Part shown: positions 18,259-24,956 of the stretch, in pieces
How the letters are laid out: every line of letters begins with the position of its first letter
Position numbering within the stretch: position 1 is the first letter of the stretch
Assembly: GCA_945878795.1 (NCBI GenBank)
Contig: CAMDWF010000002.1
Span: 1 to 31,391, forward strand
Origin: Synechococcus sp. UW140
GTDB taxonomy: Bacteria; Cyanobacteriota; Cyanobacteriia; PCC-6307; Cyanobiaceae
Length of the DNA stretch: 31,391 bases
Direction of reading: 5' to 3'
Position numbers and translations under genes: made by a program
The notes under the pieces: model-generated
What the model was told of the DNA's origin: nothing
Seen by the model: the letters and a program-made list of their open reading frames with translations, nothing else
Database searches by the model: none

Positions 18259-18869
18259 GCCCCCGCCCGCTCCAACACCCCCTTGCTGCTGGGCACCGAG
18301 CCGGCGCGGCGTGGATCGATCTCCACCGCCAAGCGCAGGGCGCGGGCAAAGGCCTTGAAGCAGGCCTCGACGATGTGGTGGGAATTGACACCATCAAGCT
18401 GGCGGATGTGCAGGGTGAGGCCACTGTTGTTGACCACGGCCACAAAAAACTCCTTGACCAGCTCGGTGTCGTAGCTGCCGATTCTTTGGGCTGGAATCAC
18501 CAGGCCGTAGGAGAGGTGGGGCCGGCCGGAGCAATCCAGGGCCACCTGTACCAGCGCCTCATCAAGGGGCGCCACGAAATGGCCAAAGCGCTGGATGCCA
18601 CGGCGATCGCCCAGGGCCTGGGCCAGGGCCTGGCCGACGGCGATGCCCACATCCTCGTTGCTGTGGTGGTCGTCGATGTGGGTGTCGCCGCTGGCACTGA
18701 TCTCCAGGTCGAGTAGCCCGTGGCTGGCGAGCTGGTGCAGCATGTGATCCAGGAAGGGCACGCCGGTGGCCACCTGGCAGCGGCCAGTTCCATCAAGGTT
18801 GAGGGCCACCCGCACATCGGTTTCACCAGTGACGCGGTGGATATCGCCGATGCGATTAGAAACGCTCAC
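18255..18869 (-). CDS. hisB: Imidazoleglycerol-phosphate dehydratase HisB
   Basis: 204 residues from GTG 18869 (VSVSNRIGDIHRVTGETDV). Histidine biosynthesis, dehydration of imidazole-glycerol phosphate to imidazole-acetol phosphate. The metal-binding His motifs are present: FLDHMLHQLASHG, DTHIDDHHSNEDVGIA and NSHHIVEACFKAFARAL. Full length for the monofunctional cyanobacterial form, with the usual C-terminus PSSKGVLE. Single gene, away from other his genes, as is normal in cyanobacteria. Its stop lies back-to-back with the hsdR relic. A core chromosomal gene, which marks the border of the accessory debris. Confidence 0.96.
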   Translation of the reverse strand: MSVSNRIGDIHRVTGETDVRVALNLDGTGRCQVATGVPFLDHMLHQLASHGLLDLEISASGDTHIDDHHSNEDVGIAVGQALAQALGDRRGIQRFGHFVAPLDEALVQVALDCSGRPHLSYGLVIPAQRIGSYDTELVKEFFVAVVNNSGLTLHIRQLDGVNSHHIVEACFKAFARALRLAVEIDPRRAGSVPSSKGVLERAGA

Positions 18870-19114
18870 GACGGCTGGGGGTTAGGGGAGAGGCCAATCA
18901 TGGCGGATGGGGGAGACTGAGGCAGGCCAGGAGGGTAGTTTGACCACTCGCCCCCCGCTGGCTGGATGGGGGCGCCTCGGCAAGGCGTCGCTGAGACTCA
19001 GCTGCCAAGGGCGTAGGTGTGGGGCTTGAGGACGGTGGCTAATGACCTTCCTCGAGTGGCAGGCTGCGAACGCGGGGTGGCACAGCAGAGAAACTTTTGG
19101 GGCTATTTTACTAT

Positions 19115-19285
19115 GGTTAAGTTAAAGATATTAATGGCATAATCCGGAAAGAAGGGGCAAAGATTGATTGAAACGCCGGGCCGGCGCTAATTTTGAGAAG
19201 CTTTGGCAAGACTTGCCTGCAAATCTCTCAGTAAGCTTGCTATTATCGAGTAGCAAAGCCAAGACAAACCTTCTTCTGGAAGCCG
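19115..19285. repeat. 171-bp leader repeat, copy A (upstream of the phytochelatin-synthase-like gene)
   Basis: Imperfect direct repeat of 21201-21371, same length without net gaps; my hand count gives about 122 of 171 identical positions (71 percent). The first 32 bases (GGTTAAGTTAAAGATATTAA onward) and the last 70 (CTGCAAATCTCTCAGT onward) are most alike. Copy A ends six bases before the proposed ATG at 19291. A CATAAT hexamer at 19138-19143 could be a -10 element. The equivalent of the 19168-19290 frame has a stop in copy B, so this is more likely an untranslated leader than coding. Confidence 0.85.
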
Positions 19286-19290
19286 CAACA

Positions 19291-20883
19291 ATGAATTCTG
19301 AGACTGCTGTTCTCACGTCGACCGAGTGGGACATCCTGTCCAACAGGCTGCCCGACTTTGCAAGTATTACAGGTATGCGGGATCATCTTAAGCCATTGCT
19401 TTTGCCGTCGGGGGGAGATCTGCCAGCCGATGGCTTCTATATTATCCTTGAAGGAGAAGTAGTCATTTCCCGAAGTGGCGAAGAGATTGCTCGACTTGGA
19501 GCCCACGATTTCTTTTTTGAAGAACAGTTAGTCCTACCCGAACTGCAAACCGATCTACAGGCGATCGCCGCACCCAACACGAAACTATTGAAGTTAGACA
19601 AGTCTCAGTGGGAGCTTCTTCCCGAGGAAATACGTGAGGAGGCGAAACGGCTGATATTCATTGGCGATCTGGTTAACGTACATATGCACGACTTTCAGCA
19701 GCCGATCAATTGCTGCAACATCACGGCTGTTGCCTTTGCGCTGACCGCACTTGGCTTTTCGACCCATGTCGACGACCTGTTCTTGAAGTGCAAACTACCC
19801 AGTGCCTATGTGGTCAACGACGGCATGACCCTCGGCGAGGTTTATAATGTTGCATGTACGTATATTCATCAGAATGAACTCAAAAATAAGGTAAATGTAC
19901 AATGTTACTACTTCGATGAGCACATCGTATCACCGCAACATCTAATAAAAGCTCTCCAAGAATCCGAGCAGGAAGGTGGCAACAATGACATTCTTGTAGC
20001 CAACTTCGGCGTCGGTCTTGCACGTAACATCCCAAACAACAATGGTGGTCACTTTGCGCTGATTGCCAAATTCAACCCCAGCAGTGGCTTGATCCACATG
20101 GTAGATGTTCACCCGAAGAAGTATGGAAAGCTTTGGCTGACAACGATTGATAGACTCTATAGCGCCATGGCGCAACGCGACAGTAGCTCCCATCGCTCCC
20201 GGGGACTGCTGCGATTTACCACTAAGAACGCACTGACCTCGGTACTCGACAGCTTGGAAAGCAATGCCATACAAGCTGATATGACTGAGTACATGTTGAT
20301 TGGCGACGAGGATGTTGGCTCAATTTTTCGCGATTCCACCACCAATCTCAACAGCATCAGCACCGTGGCCTTAGCGCTACGCCAACTGGGAATGAAGCAG
20401 ACCGATACTGATGGCATTATACACACCCTGAGACTTTCCTATACGGAGTTGCTCTCTAAGGCGCCCTCACCCGAAACCCTTTGCCAGCAGATCAACAGCT
20501 ACCTGGAGGCTATTGATGTCAGCGACATACATTGCCGGCTTGCCCGATACTCGACCGAGCACCACGAGCAGGAGGAGCAGCAGGATTTCCTGAAGCGTCA
20601 CATGGCCCCAATCAGCAAAACAAACCAGAACCAGATGATAATCAATATTGATATCAATACCTTGATGGCAGGCCCAGCGGTAGCGCTGCCCAATGCTCAA
20701 TTTAGCGAGACGGCGGTTCTGAAGCAATTCTGGTGTGTGTGCATCGACTACGACACTGACAGCCAAATCGTTACCCTCGCAGACTGCACAGTCTGCACGA
20801 GTTTCGTCTGGCAGACCAAAGTTGATCTGCTGCTCGAATCTCTAGAGGACAAGGCTGACCCTGGTCTGATCCTGATCAGCTAA
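19291..20883 (+). CDS. cNMP-binding-like domain plus tandem phytochelatin-synthase-like domains
   Basis: 530 residues from ATG 19291 (GGAAG eight bases upstream). A TTG at 19168 would add 41 residues, but that stretch is the repeated leader. Residues about 25-120 look like a cyclic-nucleotide-binding jelly roll (DGFYIILEGEVVISRSGEEIARLG), though the phosphate-binding GExAL..R segment is replaced by FFFEEQLVL, so ligand binding is doubtful. Residues about 135-315 match phytochelatin synthase/papain-like fold: QQPINCCNITAVAFAL with Cys142, GGHFALI with His254, MVDVHPKKYG with Asp272. Residues about 345-520 repeat the fold (NLNSISTVALALRQLG; QIVTLADC) but have Asn and Phe instead of Cys and His. 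Probably a gamma-glutamylcysteine transpeptidase or peptidase; substrate unknown. Less GC-rich than neighbours. Confidence 0.78.
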   Translation: MNSETAVLTSTEWDILSNRLPDFASITGMRDHLKPLLLPSGGDLPADGFYIILEGEVVISRSGEEIARLGAHDFFFEEQLVLPELQTDLQAIAAPNTKLLKLDKSQWELLPEEIREEAKRLIFIGDLVNVHMHDFQQPINCCNITAVAFALTALGFSTHVDDLFLKCKLPSAYVVNDGMTLGEVYNVACTYIHQNELKNKVNVQCYYFDEHIVSPQHLIKALQESEQEGGNNDILVANFGVGLARNIPNNNGGHFALIAKFNPSSGLIHMVDVHPKKYGKLWLTTIDRLYSAMAQRDSSSHRSRGLLRFTTKNALTSVLDSLESNAIQADMTEYMLIGDEDVGSIFRDSTTNLNSISTVALALRQLGMKQTDTDGIIHTLRLSYTELLSKAPSPETLCQQINSYLEAIDVSDIHCRLARYSTEHHEQEEQQDFLKRHMAPISKTNQNQMIINIDINTLMAGPAVALPNAQFSETAVLKQFWCVCIDYDTDSQIVTLADCTVCTSFVWQTKVDLLLESLEDKADPGLILIS

Positions 20884-21200
20884 GATCCTGCGAGCGTCAA
20901 AGATCAAGCAATTGCCCCAGCCCCGCTGATCCCCTAGTGCTGGGGTGTATAGGCAGGCTGCTGCTGCTGCTGGCCAGCCTGCGCTTGGGTGGAACGACCT
21001 GGATTGTATTCACGCCTTGGGGAGCTATCGATTACCTCCGTGGTGGCTGATGCAGTGTTAACCGGGCCAGGCGTCTACCTGTTGGAGTTCCGGTTAAATG
21101 ACCAGTTATGTCACACTTGTCCTAATAGGAACCACTTTGTCCTGCTCGGCGCTGTCGTTGCGGGCGATGAAGCTCGTGCTGGTGAAGTAGGACTGAGAGT
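20884..21200. other. Intergenic stretch with two inverted repeats
   Basis: Follows the stop of the phytochelatin-synthase-like gene. CCCCAGC at 20915-20921 can pair with GCTGGGG at 20939-20945, and GCAGGCTG at 20953-20960 with CAGCCTGC at 20975-20982; either could act in transcription termination, but neither has a T run. The rest (20990-21200) shows no gene I believe, although one frame is open. Confidence 0.35.
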
Positions 21201-21371
21201 GGTTAAGTTAAAGATATTAATGTCATAATCCGAAAAAGAACAGGCGAAAATCGATTAAATCGCCGGTCCACCAAAGTTTTAGGGAAACTTTGTTAGACTT
21301 ATCTGCAAATCTCTCAGTCAGCTTGCCATTATCCAAGCGCTAAACCATGACAAACCTTCGTCTAGAAGCCG
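21201..21371. repeat. 171-bp leader repeat, copy B (upstream of the PGPLP-tailed gene)
   Basis: Pairs with 19115-19285 without net gaps. It ends 114 bases before the ATG at 21486; similarity to copy A stops sharply at 21371, and nothing resembling the phytochelatin-synthase-like gene follows. CATAAT at 21224-21229 is kept. It contains in-frame stops, so it does not encode a protein N-terminus. Possible shared promoter or 5' UTR. Confidence 0.85.
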
Positions 21372-21485
21372 GGTCGCTGTGGGCAATCTCCCAGAACTGT
21401 TAAGAAATATCAAATCTCTTTGCACCTTCTTCATGGCGTTATAAAACATAATGAAAAAAATCAAAAACTTTACAGGATTATCGCT

Positions 21486-22160
21486 ATGTTAAGCGCCAAC
21501 ATCAAGACCCCAGGATTCGCTCTCGCCACTGGACTAGCCTTGATCACTCTGTCCAGCCCTGCTCAGGCCTATACCGTCTACACCGATTTGCCCTCCTGGC
21601 AGTCAGCCCTATTCAACTACATCATCTCGACAGATACCTTCAGTACGCCCATACCCTCTGCCCAGTCGATCACTCTCGCATCGGGCATCGTCTCCACCAA
21701 TTCCGGTCCGATCACGCTTCCCAACTCATTTAATAACAACAGCGTTGGCATTGTGACAGCCGGCCTGTATGACAACGCCGTCCAGGCCGGAGCAGCGGCT
21801 ACAGCCTCCAATAGCATCAACTGGGATTTCCCCGTACCCGTGATTGCCTTTGCTGCCGACTTCATCGGCGCAGGTTCCAATCGCCTCAGCCTAGGCGGTG
21901 ATTTTGATGGCACGGGCCTGCAGACCCTGACTGTCAACACTGCGCTCGGCGGACAAAATGGCTTTTTGGGTGTGATCGGCACGGTTCCTTTCTCCAACGT
22001 AATTTTCGGCAATCCCTTGACCCATGTGGATAGCTTCCAGATCGATAACGCCTACTTCGCCCCAGTGCCCGTGCCTGGCCCCTTGCCCGTGATTGGCGCA
22101 TCGGTAGCCTTTGGCTGGTCGCGGTGCCTGAGGCGTCGGCTGGCCGTTCGTCGCGGCTAA
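21486..22160 (+). CDS. Exported protein with PGPLP (PEP-CTERM-like) tail
   Basis: 224 residues from ATG 21486; AGGA eight bases upstream. Signal peptide MLSANIKTPGFALATGLALI then LSSPAQA as cleavage site. The mature part is beta-rich, Asn/Thr/Gly-rich, without catalytic motifs (INWDFPVPVIAFAADFIGAG and GGDFDGTGLQTLTV resemble surface-protein folds often found with PEP-CTERM tails). The C-terminus is VPGPLPVIGASVAFGWSRC and an Arg cluster, the same tail as in the 9573-10235 gene. Its upstream DNA carries leader copy B, suggesting co-regulation with the gene at 19291. Probably surface-associated; function unknown. Confidence 0.82.
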   Translation: MLSANIKTPGFALATGLALITLSSPAQAYTVYTDLPSWQSALFNYIISTDTFSTPIPSAQSITLASGIVSTNSGPITLPNSFNNNSVGIVTAGLYDNAVQAGAAATASNSINWDFPVPVIAFAADFIGAGSNRLSLGGDFDGTGLQTLTVNTALGGQNGFLGVIGTVPFSNVIFGNPLTHVDSFQIDNAYFAPVPVPGPLPVIGASVAFGWSRCLRRRLAVRRG

Positions 22161-22180
22161 CACACCCAGCAGAATCTCTG

Positions 22181-22358
22181 ATGACACCAGGGGCCAAGCA
22201 AACCCTGCAGCGGGCCGCAGCCGTAGCGAAGCGCAGCGTGAACCGACTTCGTGCTGGAGAGGGCCCTGGCCAGTGCGGCCGCAACGCTGGCCGATCGGCA
22301 GAGCTTCCAGTTGGATCCAGAGCAGTGGGAGGCGTTTGTGGCCGCCCTTGATGCACCA
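22181..22358 (+). pseudogene. TacA/DUF1778-type antitoxin relic
   Basis: The first part reads GAKQTLQRAAAVAKRSVN from ATG 22181; after one extra base near 22244 the frame changes and continues DFVLERALASAAATLADRQS and WEAFVAALDAP. Joined, this is the DUF1778 antitoxin pattern (RHH end, svsdFvLe.A...A...L.dR..F.L....W.aF..aLd.P). The N-terminal RHH strand (RINLR) is missing and the end is degraded. The usual GNAT toxin is absent. Dead remnant. Confidence 0.6.
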
Positions 22359-22408
22359 TCGATGTGCCATGGGGTCCGTTGGATTTGGCAAGTAGGGCGT
22401 TGGCCCCC

Positions 22409-23698
22409 TCAAACGGATTTAGCCAACACAGGTTGTCGTGTTTGAGCAGCCTGTTCAATTATATCGGCGACCCGCTCGACTCCACCTGATGCTTGAATGA
22501 TATTTTGTAGTTGCCGAGCTTTGATGCGGTAACTGGATTCAGAAAGAACTTCTGAAATCGCTGTGCGAAGTGTTATTTCGTTAAGCTTACTGAGTTGCAA
22601 CATTCTCCCGGCTTTTGTTCGTGCCAACCGTGAGGCAATCCCTGGTTGTTCATTGGTGATGGGGATTGCCACAAGCGGCACACCACAACCAAGGGCAGTC
22701 AATACGGTGTTCATCCCTGCATGGGTAACAACAACTTTTGAACGCTCAATTAGTTTTTGATGGGGCGCAAATGGCACAACGATGGGATCGCCAGGCAGAT
22801 CAATTGGTTCCGCTTGCGGATTGCCAAGCGAGATAACAAGCTGAACATCCAATGACAAACAGGATTTGGCAATACATTCAAAGATTTCTGGGCGCTGGTT
22901 TTGCAGTGTGCCCAAGGAGGCATAGATGAGAGGTTGGCCAGTAAGTCGCTCAAAAGGAAAGTTGATATTTTCGAAGGTAATCGGTTCGGTCCCAGATGGA
23001 TCCTGAAAGCGCCCGATATAATGAAAATGAGCTGGGAGGTGTTCACGAGGAAAGTCAAAAGCCTCTGGAAGTTGACACAACTGGGCCAAAGGCGAATAGG
23101 CATCCTCTCGCCTTTGGTATGGAGGCAAGTTCCAATCGCGGCGCTGCTCAACAATTACTTGCCGCAAATCGCGGGTGAGCAAATCGACCAATGCGTTCCC
23201 TAATCGATTACGCAAACGAGCCCAAGGTGTTGTTGAATAAGCCCAATGAGTAGAGTAGGGAGGCACGCCTGGCTCACGGTTGATCAGCATTGCATTGCAC
23301 ACCGTGACGAAAGGCAAGCCAAGATAATCAGCAACGGTTGCTATTGATGAGGAAATTTGATCGATGATGAGTAGATCAATATTAGCTTGACTTATTGCTT
23401 GTGGTGCCTCGCGAAAAAACATTTGTGTTTCTCGCTTAAATAAATCTATCGTAAATTTCAGTCCAGGCTTCCCTGTTAACTTTCCTAGGGTTCGATAAGC
23501 AGAATCGACGCTCCGCTTGGGATAATCAAATGTTCCAATTTGCACGGTTGCGAGGTTAAGACCCGATACTTTATCCAAAGCATCAGGCACTCCAAATAGG
23601 ATAACGATGTGACCACGCCGCTGGAGTTCGAGGGCGATAGCGCACATGGGGTTGAGGTGTCCGACGGCGGCTGGACAGAAAATGCCAAATCGTGTCAT
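22409..23698 (-). CDS. GT1-family glycosyltransferase (MGT-type)
   Basis: 429 residues. N-terminus FGIFCPAAVGHLNPMCAIAL is the acceptor-domain start of UDP-glycosyltransferases (His of GHLNP is the catalytic-base position). The donor-site signature is at about 320-350: VVVTHAGMNTVLTALGCGVP then IPITNEQPGIASRL, matching the TH.G.NTv.eaL..GvP......DQ pattern, with Glu for Asp in the last pair. FAPHQKLIERS precedes it. The family transfers sugars to small lipophilic acceptors such as carotenoids, sterols or macrolides; similarity in layout to zeaxanthin glucosyltransferase is a guess only. The gene is clearly less GC-rich than the core genes and stands alone, suggesting horizontal gain. Confidence 0.87.
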   Translation of the reverse strand: MTRFGIFCPAAVGHLNPMCAIALELQRRGHIVILFGVPDALDKVSGLNLATVQIGTFDYPKRSVDSAYRTLGKLTGKPGLKFTIDLFKRETQMFFREAPQAISQANIDLLIIDQISSSIATVADYLGLPFVTVCNAMLINREPGVPPYSTHWAYSTTPWARLRNRLGNALVDLLTRDLRQVIVEQRRDWNLPPYQRREDAYSPLAQLCQLPEAFDFPREHLPAHFHYIGRFQDPSGTEPITFENINFPFERLTGQPLIYASLGTLQNQRPEIFECIAKSCLSLDVQLVISLGNPQAEPIDLPGDPIVVPFAPHQKLIERSKVVVTHAGMNTVLTALGCGVPLVAIPITNEQPGIASRLARTKAGRMLQLSKLNEITLRTAISEVLSESSYRIKARQLQNIIQASGGVERVADIIEQAAQTRQPVLAKSV

Positions 23699-24012
23699 TG
23701 AGTAAACTCTTGATGGATTGATCTAAAGGTAAGTTGTTAGGTATATAAACTGCTGTTGAATCGTCTAAGATCCCTTGGCGCCTAGACTTTAGCCTGGAGA
23801 CTTCGATGCCAAGCTGTTCATGAAGCGTCAATGCTTAAATTGTATTACTCGTAAAGTTTTACGCCGAGATGAGAAGCGGGGCATAGTCTCTGCATAGAAA
23901 GCAACCTCCGTACCCGTCTTCTGTTTCTTGATGTTGGACAGCATGCAGCTCAAAATATGCGAAGCGGATAAATTATAAGTTTTTGTATTCACAAGATCAA
24001 ATTGTCGTTCTG
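23699..24012. other. Intergenic stretch, nothing supported
   Basis: AT-rich relative to the window. A - strand frame beginning with TTG at 23831 looks protein-like for about 45 codons but runs into the glycosyltransferase gene in another frame; I do not call it. A GTTAGGT at 23736 has no pairing partner, so no attC. No RNA gene seen. Confidence 0.4.
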
Positions 24013-24297
24013 CTATTTCTGCAAGAGGGATGGAGCAGCGTATCCTACGAATGTTGACATTACGGGATCAATATCTGCGAATTTGGTTCGCGCTAACCAG
24101 GCGATAAATGCCCCAATGACCGGAAGAAAAACAAAGTTAACGACATAGAAAAGCCTGCCTTTATCAACCCGTTGGCTCTTTGGGACTTTGCTGGCTTGTA
24201 TTAATGGATAGACCCCAGCGAGGGTGCAACCTGCGAAGCCCAAAGCGACAACCGTAACAATAGGTGGAATTCCGCTCACGAGATTCAGACTAGCCAA
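24013..24297 (-). CDS. Small two-helix membrane protein, hypothetical
   Basis: 94 residues from TTG 24297 (an 8-base overlap with the gene before it). Two hydrophobic segments: PPIVTVVALGFAGCTLAGVY at about 11-30 and YVVNFVFLPVIGAFIAWLA at about 51-69, joined by a basic loop (KVPKSQRVDKGR), then a short tail. No family recognised. The start codon is weak; GTG at 24276 is possible. Overlap with the upstream gene suggests one transcript. AT-richer than core genes, and within the region I interpret as integron cassettes. Confidence 0.55.
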   Translation of the reverse strand: MASLNLVSGIPPIVTVVALGFAGCTLAGVYPLIQASKVPKSQRVDKGRLFYVVNFVFLPVIGAFIAWLARTKFADIDPVMSTFVGYAAPSLLQK

Positions 24298-24640
24298 CGA
24301 CTCTATTCACGAGCACAGATTTAATCTTGCCAACGGGACTAACTTCTCTGTTGTAAGTCACTCTAGATGCATAGACGGGCTCGCTGTTAACGGCTTCTAG
24401 ATTTGCAGCTCGGACAAATGCAGCATCTTCCAATACCTCTGAAACTGTTTCGACAGGAAGGTGAGCTTCTTGAGAAATCTGCCTGACAGTAAACCATATA
24501 TTTTCAGGAGAGAATCTGGGCTTCATTCTCCTACCCATCCTTGTGGTCCATGACACGGTTCTGCGCGGGGAAGGATTATTAGTGACCTGGAAAACCTTAA
24601 AAGATGGACTGGTTTTGTTGGTGGATTCTGAGCTGCTCAT
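24290..24640 (-). CDS. Hypothetical protein
   Basis: 116 residues from ATG 24640 (MSSSESTNKTSPSFKVFQVT). The frame is open to a TTG at 24721, but that start would fall inside the attC at 24716-24801, so ATG is preferred. Ser/Thr/Asn-rich first third; then a basic patch (RRMKPRF) and a possible winged-helix-like segment (WFTVRQISQEAHLPVETVSEV), which could bind nucleic acid. Not recognised further. Overlaps the membrane-protein gene downstream. Confidence 0.5.
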   Translation of the reverse strand: MSSSESTNKTSPSFKVFQVTNNPSPRRTVSWTTRMGRRMKPRFSPENIWFTVRQISQEAHLPVETVSEVLEDAAFVRAANLEAVNSEPVYASRVTYNREVSPVGKIKSVLVNRVVG

Positions 24641-24715
24641 CGCTGATGCACAAGTCTCATCATCAATTTTAGCAGCTTTTCCCTGCTGGCCTAGAGGTGC
24701 GTTCGAGGAGGGCCT

Positions 24716-24801
24716 GGCCAACGCTCATCATCTCCCGCCCGAAGCAACTACTGCCGAAGCCAAGCCCCTTGGGACGGGTCGGGTGAATGATGTTGTTAGA
24801 C
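24716..24801 (+). other. Integron attC site (left)
   Basis: 86 bp. R'-like core GTTAGAC at 24795-24801 (consensus GTTRRRY) and R''-like GGCCAAC at 24716-24722 (consensus RYYYAAC, one mismatch). The inner arms pair: CATCATCTCCCGCCCG at 24726-24741 against CGGGTCGGGTGAATGATG at 24775-24792, with unpaired bases as attC hairpins have. Recombination would occur after the G at 24795. This would end one cassette and begin the next. Confidence 0.7.
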
Positions 24802-24956
24802 GACTCCATAAACGAAGCAGATTGTCTATCGAGTACTTTTTGATCGCAGATATCTTACGTACGAGATTGCACCACAGTCCTTAACCCGTCGATTCTACCT
24901 CCAGCGTCTTACTACAATCCAGCCCTGCCACCACGCTCCATAGCCCCCCCTCCGCC

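Noticed and set aside
19168..19290. N-terminal extension of the PCS-like gene from TTG 19168
   Set aside because: Lies in the 171-bp repeated leader, whose other copy has in-frame stops; ATG 19291 follows directly.
20989..21228. 79-codon + strand frame
   Set aside because: GTG start, no ribosome site, and it runs into leader copy B; no family pattern.
23736..23742. GTTAGGT as an attC core
   Set aside because: No RYYYAAC partner or pairing arms within 150 bases upstream.
23583..23831. 82-codon - strand frame upstream of the glycosyltransferase
   Set aside because: First half looks protein-like, but it starts with TTG and overlaps the glycosyltransferase gene by over 100 bases in another frame.
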